Source of the DNA: Chromera velia | Taxonomy: Eukaryota; Sar; Chromeraceae | Direction: 5' to 3' | Assembly (NCBI GenBank): GCA_018398765.1 | Contig: JAHBMJ010002440.1 | Coordinates: forward strand, 1 to 12,795 | Length of the DNA: 12,795 nt | Part shown: piece by piece, positions 7,167 through 12,795 of the stretch | Numbering within the stretch: position 1 is the first letter of the stretch | Layout of the letters: each line of letters opens with the position of its first letter | Made by a program: the position numbers and the translations under genes | Notes under the pieces: model-generated | Told to the model about the DNA's origin: nothing | Database searches by the model: none | The model's input: the letters and a program-made list of their open reading frames with translations, nothing else

Positions 7167-10100
7167 ATGTCGACGCGACGACACTCCTCTGGGGAGTGTA
7201 TTGCAATGTCGGGAATAATTCCGGCAGGAATTTTTGAGCGCTTAGAACAGGAGTACGCCGGCATGCCCGTCTACCGGCTTGGTCGTTTTTTCCTTTGGAA
7301 CCAGGTGGGAGAGCTGTGGGTAGTTTCAGATGGTGTCGGAAAATCCCCTTACTATGCGTACAACAAAGCAGGCGATCAGCAGAATCCTGCCAAGTGCCGT
7401 TCTTTTTCCTACTGGCGGGTTTACGAAGACGGGCGGTTTCACGTCCGGACCCAGCTTGTCCTCACAAAGTTCTTCACCCTACAGCCACCAGACAAGCACC
7501 CGATTCCAGAAGTAGTGGTGATAAACGGCCGAGAGGGGCCGAACTCGATTGTCAACGGAGGGTACAGCAGAGTCGACCAGTGGATGAATGGCAGGCCATG
7601 CTACATGGAGGAGGACACAAAATTGTGGTTGTTCTTCGATGGGCAGAGGTGGAAAGTGTCGCGTGAATTGGGGGGGGGCTCGTTCTACGCCCGCACGGAC
7701 GATCGGAAGGCAAAGTCACCCATAGAGGTGAATGAGCCATGGATGGTGGCAGAGTCGGGGGGGGAAGTGTGGCCGGACATTAAGGTCGTCGCTCGAGCGT
7801 TTGATCCTGAGGAAGTTTTAGACTCTTCAGTCACGAATTTAGAAGACGGAAAGTTCACAGATCCCGACTTTCCTCCTGCAGACGGTTCCCTTGGAGACAT
7901 GGGGTTTGCAGACTGTGATTGGATCAGAGGGCAGAAATTGAATCCCACCGCACAGAAGCGCGTGCGTCTGTTTCACAACATCGAGGAGGACAATTTATTG
8001 CAGGGGTCTTTGGGGGATTGTTGGTTACTCGCGGCCTTCTCTGCAGTGGCCGAGTTCCCGAGGGCCATCGAGAACCTGTTCGTCACCAAAGAGTTCTCTC
8101 CAGACGGTGTGTACCAAATTCGCCTCTATGACGTCAGCTGCTCGAGGTGAGTTCATACGCAGATCGGAGACACTTGAACGACGAAGATATTGCGCGTGAC
8201 CCTCTCTCCCTTCTTTTTGTCTCTCTCATTCCTTCCCCCCCTTCCTTTCCTAATGCACTTTTTCTCCTCTCCCCTTCTTTCGGCCTGCCTTCCGCTTCAT
8301 CTGAAGAAAGGAAGCAAAAAGAATCTTTCGGTCTGAAGAAAAAAATGGAAAAGCACCGTATTCTTTAGAAACACAAACAATCTCATGCAACTAATTTTCT
8401 GCTTGTTATTCTCCTCATACGCATCGAGCTTTCCGAGATACCTTTCTTGCCTCCCCCCCCCTTGTTTCTATTCCTTATCCGATCGGTTCAGATGGCAGCA
8501 GATGGAGATCGACGACTGGATTCCCTGTAAGAAGCGGAAATGGTGGCAGGTCGGGGGGGTTCCCATCTTTGCAAAGCCCTCAGACAACCAGCTCTGGTGC
8601 ATGCTGCTCGAAAAGACGTTTGCAAAGTTCTGCGGAGGGTATGAGAACCTGAAGGGGGGACACATGCCGTATGCCCTCCAGTGTATGACGGGAGAAGAGA
8701 CGCAGTTGAAGTGGAAAAAGGAGGACCCCGCAGGCACCCTGTGGTCTGAGTGGAAGGTGGACCTGGATTGGATGAGGAAGAACCCTAGAAGGTATGTGTG
8801 TGGGGGAGGGGGGGTGATTGGGGTGGGAAGTGTACACGCGTTTCTTTCTGCATGGGAGAGGCCTGCCATCCGTTGTGTGCGGCAGACAAAGTTGTGGGGG
8901 GGTTTTAATCGTTCCTCGGCTGTATTTCCCCTTTTGGCTGCTCCCCCTCAGCGTGTTGATCTCTGGACACCTCTACATCGATGGTCACGAGATTTGGGCT
9001 TCCGTCGGCACACACGCATCCGAGCGGCATGTCGATCAATCAAAAGGACGAGAAGAGGGATGTCTGCATGGAATTTTCCCAAACATCCGTCTCTGTTATT
9101 TCCTCTGGATCTGCTTCCTTGCCCTTGAATGTCCATGCCCTTCTCTGTGTGTCCCTTCCTACACCTCTGTGACCGGGGATTCGTCTGTCTTCCTGTCTGC
9201 CTACATGGCTGTCTATCTGCCCATTTGTAGATCCATCGGTGTGTCACGTTAAAGTAGAAGAAAAGGAAAAAAGAGTTACACAAATGCAGCATTCAGCCTT
9301 CTTTTTTATCTACCAGCTCGCCTGTGTCCCCGCTCGCCTGCCTGCCTCATTGTGCATCTTTTTGTGTGCCTCTTTCTTTGTTTGTCTGTCTACAGATTTG
9401 ACAAGATGTTTACCAGAGAGACCGGGAACACTCACACCAAGCACGCGTTCTTCAACATGATCGCTGACTTTGATGAGAAGAACTTCATCATGGGCACCTC
9501 AATCAGTGGCGACGTGATGGAGAAGAAACGGACGGACGGGTTGATCGAGCGCCACGCGTATTCTCTCATTCGCGTCTTCGATGCCCCCGAGTTGAGCATT
9601 CGGCTCGTGAAGCTCCGGAATCCGTGGGGACAGCCCGCAGGGGGAGGCGCCAACTGGAAGGGGGATTGGGGTCCGGATTCGCAAATGTGGAAGGTAATTA
9701 ATTGAGGAAGAAGTGCATGGGAGGGGGGACAAAGGACCTGCATGTCGAGAGAGACTCTCCTCCGACAGGCATGCATGCATGCATGCATGTTTGATATACA
9801 TCTCCACGAATGAATGATTTTGAGACACAGGTTTCTACACCGAATTCTTTTTTGTTTTGCTTCTTCATTCATTCGTTCAACCGAATGAACACTCACTCAC
9901 CCAGTCATTCACGAATTGCAGGTGTACCCCCAGGTGAAGGAGCTTCTAAATTTTCGGGCAGGAGTCGCCGATGGGATGTTCTGGATGCCCTTTGACGACT
10001 TCACTTCCATCTTCGACAACGTCGTCGTGTGCCCGAAAAGCATGCCGCCAGCAATGGGACGCCGCGCATCGTCCCGCGCTCTCTCAAGCGATGTGGTCGA

Positions 10101-10179
10101 ACTATCGGCAAGCCAGGCAGGGAAGATTTCCGACAATTTCAATTCAGAGAAACTCAAAAGAGAGTGTTCGATTCAGTAA
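7167..10179 (+). CDS. Calpain-type cysteine protease with tandem N-terminal modules, 4 exons, 611 aa, complete
   Basis: Exons, my reconstruction: 7167-8146, 8492-8791, 9396-9693, 9922-10179 (stop TAA). Introns are GT-AG in phases 2, 2 and 0. ATG 7167 is the first Met after an in-frame TGA at 7140; Met14 (7206) is the only nearby alternative. The papain-fold calpain core starts near residue 228 (FTDPDFPP) and carries all three catalytic residues: Cys285 in QGSLGDCWLLAA, His480 in GLIERHAYSL, Asn502 in LRNPWG, plus the C-terminal core motif GMFWMPFDDF near 547. It should cleave proteins at limited sites in the cytosol; Ca2+ dependence is usual in the family but not shown here. Residues about 30-91 and 136-197 are two related modules (GMPVY/GRPCY, then a Trp-x-V-S, a Gly/Ser turn with YAYN/FYAR, then a Trp-x-V), probably beta-rich. 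There is no EF-hand, C2-like domain or membrane segment. The tail after the core is only about 50 residues, with a basic-serine patch (GRRASSR). Not recognised as any named calpain. Confidence 0.95.
9769..9788. repeat. (GCAT)5 self-complementary repeat in calpain intron 3
   Basis: Five GCAT units form a perfectly self-complementary 20-mer inside the 228-nt last intron of the calpain gene. It can fold on itself and is likely to vary in length between strains. Confidence 0.95.
9807..9889. repeat. Inverted repeats inside calpain intron 3
   Basis: CGAATGAATGA (9807-9817) is an exact reverse complement of TCATTCATTCG (9865-9875). The right arm overlaps a second, tighter hairpin, TTCATTCG (9868-9875) with CGAATGAA (9882-9889) and a 6-nt loop. 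The two foldings compete. The acceptor is at 9921. Confidence 0.7.
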
Positions 10180-11000
10180 CAGAACGTTTAAGGTTTTTTC
10201 TTCTCATTTGCGGTCTTGCCTGCACTGTACGTATTCACTGCCATTCAGGTTTGTTTTATATATTGGAACAAATCTTTATGCACCCAAATTTATGTGGTTG
10301 TCTCACTGCAGTGCCAAGTCACTGGTTATTTTGTGCCAGTGGAAGCGTAAGCTAGGGCGTCGGGCAGGCTGCGCAAGACGCCGCAAGTGTTATTTTTACT
10401 TAGAATTTAAATAGTGTTAAAATAGATTTAAATGATTTTTTAAAAAGATGTTACATTAGTTTTTAGACTGCTTTATAGAACTGAAGCGAATTATACAAAA
10501 ATTTAAATGATTTTATAACTGGGGCTGGCTAGGAGTCAGGCTGGCTGATTAATGAAAATGAAGTCTTTAATGGATAGTATCACGCATTATGACTAGCATC
10601 TAATTATAATTCCAATCATCATTATGGAATCGACATAGATCAGAGACCTGTCATGCCAGTACATGCCAGTGACCTAGCTGCCTCAGCATTCCGCTAGCTT
10701 TGATATACGTCTAGATATACCTTCCATGCATAGATTTTTGACATATCCAAAATGTAGCTTAAATTTTTTTTTATCAAAAATTTTATAAAGATATTCAAGA
10801 CATTTCTTAATATAATTGTTTGTCAATGTTAATTAAGTTATAATATGAATATATGATAGGTGACATGGAATTCATATGATAGGAATTACGGTGCTAGTCA
10901 ATGATGATGTATAGTACTTCATTGGTGATAAAAATAGCAGGACCCTGGGAGGAACGTGATTGAATTGAAACTCGATTACAATCTCGGCATTATCTCACTG
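10180..11000. other. Calpain 3' flank and AT-rich tract without a gene
   Basis: No supported open frame. The calpain 3' UTR begins at 10180; no canonical AATAAA is evident nearby. From about 10380 the sequence becomes strongly A/T-rich with small GC islets. It contains words also present in the left tract: TTGTGCCAGTGG (10331-10342, also 664-675), TTTTTTATCAAAAATT (10767-10782, also 847-862), CTAGATATAC (10711-10720, also 1462-1471) and GTGCTAGTCA (10891-10900, also 1529-1538). All are in the same orientation. A diverged repeat-family member is possible. Confidence 0.35.
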
Positions 11001-12402
11001 TCATAACTTGAATGTCATTTTTTTGCTGGTACCCTCATGCTGTACTGAAATGAACTTCGATCAGCGCTTGAAAGTGACAAGCAACTGCATTGATGTCATT
11101 AAATTAATTGTGTGGTGGATTGAGACTCTTTCTTCGACAAACATTGTTCAGGTCATGCAAAGTCTCTTGCACATTCCTTCTCTTGATTTCATCGCAGACG
11201 ATTGGTGCATGCATGGAGTCCGTTGGATGCAGACTGGAGAGACTCGATCGTACATTTGTTTGCTTCGTGACCCTCATGGAGACTGCATGAGGGTTCAGGT
11301 CGTCTGAAAATGATGCGAAGCCGTGTGCGGTCTCTGCTTTACGTACTTCCAGGATGCTTTGCTGAGTCTTTACCAAATGACTGGGAATGCAATAATGGAA
11401 ACGAATACAGAAAGCAGAAAACTTGCTTGCTTGTGGTCACAAAATGACCATGCACAATGGATGAATCCAGGATCTATTTCTCACCCATCGATCGATCGGC
11501 ATCAGAAAGATTGAAGATCCAAAGCATGCAGAGAGAAAAAAAATGTGGATCGAGACGGCCGAGACATAAAGAACGAAACCAAGAATTGAAGAACGGATGC
11601 AGTCAACGAAAACCCTTTTTCGGTTACCGGGAAACGCACAGAATCTGTCACCCGTTTTTGTTTTCTCTAGAGTCTGCGTACATGTTCACGAGAACAAAAA
11701 AAAAGGTTTGCAACTGGTCTTGATCGAGCCACTGATCGTTGTCTCCTCGGGCTTTCGACATACTGGGTTGAAGCTGGGCTCTGTCAAGAGATCCCCCTTT
11801 TGCTGCATTTGCTCTTACCCTTCACTTCTCTACTGTCCACCCTCTTGTGAGTCATGTATACTTGCTCCTTTGCTTTCGCCTTCCCTTTCCCCTTCCCCAT
11901 TTCCCTTCTATGGGACACCCAATTCCACACATAGTTCAAACGATTTGTTGGAACGCATTCTGGAGCCATGTCGATTGTTTCCATCCTGAAGAAAGAACCT
12001 TGAAGGAAGCAAGAAGGGAATTAAGTGAAAAGACTCTCCAAAGGATACCACCGTCTCCTTTGCGATGCACCTTCGAGCTCGAGTCTCTTCTGCCCTTCAC
12101 ACCTTCCAGGTCTGCCTTCCTTTCTCTGGTCCCTCTTCCCTCTTTGATTGCATTATTACTCCCCAGCCTTCGTCCCTCACGCACTTACGTAACGCCTCTC
12201 CCATTCTTCCACCAGCAACATTCCCCCCCCCTTTCAGCTCCGAACAGCACACGCAATGACAGGCAAACACGAATGAAGAGGATAGAGGAGCAGGCGAGAA
12301 GAATGAGAGATATAAAGGCTCTGGACTTTCCCGGACCTCAATCCTTCCTCCTGCAGTCCCACTCTCTCTTTCGGTTCCTCCCTTCATTCACCCCCCCTCG
12401 TC
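11001..12402. other. No convincing gene; one small ORF and a polypyrimidine-rich block
   Basis: A plus-strand frame with an ATG at 11050 and stop ending at 11307 encodes 85 residues (begins MNFDQRLKVTSN) without recognisable motif; base composition there is more gene-like than to its left, so a fragment of an unrecognised gene cannot be excluded. From about 11780 to 12400 the plus strand is dominated by C/T blocks typical of introns or UTRs in this window, and long frames across it are low complexity. The 3' UTR of the minus-strand proline-rich gene should begin at 12402. TGCATGCA occurs at 11206-11213. Confidence 0.35.
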
Positions 12403-12795
12403 TTAGATCGACACTGCACGCGTGTAGAAGCGCCCCCCTGGTGCAAAGCCGAGGGGGGGTGCTGCTCTGGGGGCGACAGGCGGGTAGAAGGGATGAGGCG
12501 GTGCCATAGCGGGAAGAGGGGGAGGAGCCTGCATGAGAGGTGGGGGGAAGTGTCTGAGCATTGCGCCCTGTTGCGGCTGAGGGAAGAATGCGGGTGACTC
12601 TTCTTCATCGCCCGAGTCATCAGACATGTTGTCGCCCATCTCAGCGGCCTGGCCCCGGAAAGGCCACGCTCTGGCCTCATTGGAGAAGGCCCTGGTCAGC
12701 GGCCGGGCGGGGGGAGCGGCCCAGGGGGGCGGGATCATGGGGCTTTTGTGCTGAAAGGCGGGGGGGGGAGCTCCGGATGGGAAGGAACGCAAAAC
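12403..12795 (-). CDS. C-terminal part of a proline-rich protein, runs off the right edge
   Basis: An open frame enters from the right edge (first visible codons GTT TTG CGT on the minus strand, so no start codon here) and ends at TAA 12405-12403, giving 130 visible residues. The visible part is rich in Pro, Ala and Gly with repeated PPP runs (APPPAF, IPPPWAAPPARP, HFPPPLMQAPPPLP, PPHPFYPP) and one acidic/serine cluster (DDSGDEEESPAFF). It ends FYTRAVSI. No enzyme or domain motif is visible. It looks like a disordered tail such as those on RNA-binding, transcription or cytoskeletal scaffold proteins, but that is only inference. The G/C-homopolymer-rich DNA makes an artefactual open frame possible; the regular alternation of Pro-rich and acidic segments argues mildly for a real exon. 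Confidence 0.5.
   Translation of the reverse strand, partial: VLRSFPSGAPPPAFQHKSPMIPPPWAAPPARPLTRAFSNEARAWPFRGQAAEMGDNMSDDSGDEEESPAFFPQPQQGAMLRHFPPPLMQAPPPLPAMAPPHPFYPPVAPRAAPPLGFAPGGRFYTRAVSI

Noticed and set aside
8951-9125. Possible extra calpain exon after the CCCCCTCAG acceptor
   Set aside because: No donor with the phase needed to join exon 3 was found, and joining exon 2 directly to exon 3 gives the normal calpain order of motifs.
11050-11307. 85-codon plus-strand ORF
   Set aside because: Not recognised and without visible partner exons, so mentioned only as part of the gap description.
11847-12509. 220-codon plus-strand ORF
   Set aside because: Mostly Ser/Pro/Leu from C/T blocks; it overlaps the better-supported minus-strand proline-rich exon.
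1-12795. CRISPR array, phage or bacterial defence system
   Set aside because: No regularly spaced direct repeats of suitable length, and the spliced genes show that the DNA is eukaryotic.

Overview
This is a stretch of nuclear DNA from a eukaryote, most likely a unicellular alga or protist. Two complete multi-exon genes can be reconstructed. Both have GT-AG introns of about 220-600 nt, clean phase matches and recognisable family motifs. There is no operon structure, no bacterial ribosome-binding pattern, and abundant microsatellites and polypyrimidine tracts. The N-terminal half of the calpain carries tryptophan/tyrosine-rich modules that I recall from predicted proteins of chromerids, dinoflagellates and some stramenopiles. 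A chromerid-like alveolate is therefore my best guess, but it cannot be proved from this window.

Layout. 1-1760: weak, fragmentary coding signals (possible exon pieces at 1-158, 426-471 and 1630-1753) interrupted by about 1 kb of AT-rich, hairpin- and repeat-rich DNA that looks like a decayed insertion. 1760-3203: no convincing gene; purine/pyrimidine-skewed DNA that probably includes the 3' UTR of the next gene. 3204-6467 (minus strand): a complete seven-exon cytochrome P450 of 544 residues. 6468-7166: a 699-bp divergent promoter region with a GC-rich palindromic core, a TGCATGCA motif and a TATA-like box. 7167-10179 (plus strand): a complete four-exon calpain-type cysteine protease of 611 residues with an intact Cys-His-Asn triad and a tandem N-terminal module. 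10180-11000: a second AT-rich tract sharing short words with the first. 11000-12402: no convincing gene; polypyrimidine-rich. 12403-12795 (minus strand): the proline-rich C-terminal end of a gene that runs off the right edge.

The P450 (a membrane-anchored monooxygenase) and the calpain (a soluble, probably Ca2+-regulated protease) are transcribed head to head. They may share regulation, but nothing in the sequence puts them in one pathway. I see no sign of a CRISPR array, rRNA, tRNA or an intact transposase. The most unusual items are the calpain domain architecture, an acidic/serine insertion just before the P450 haem loop, and a P450 intron whose two ends carry complementary CA/TG repeats. 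I do not claim a new biological system.
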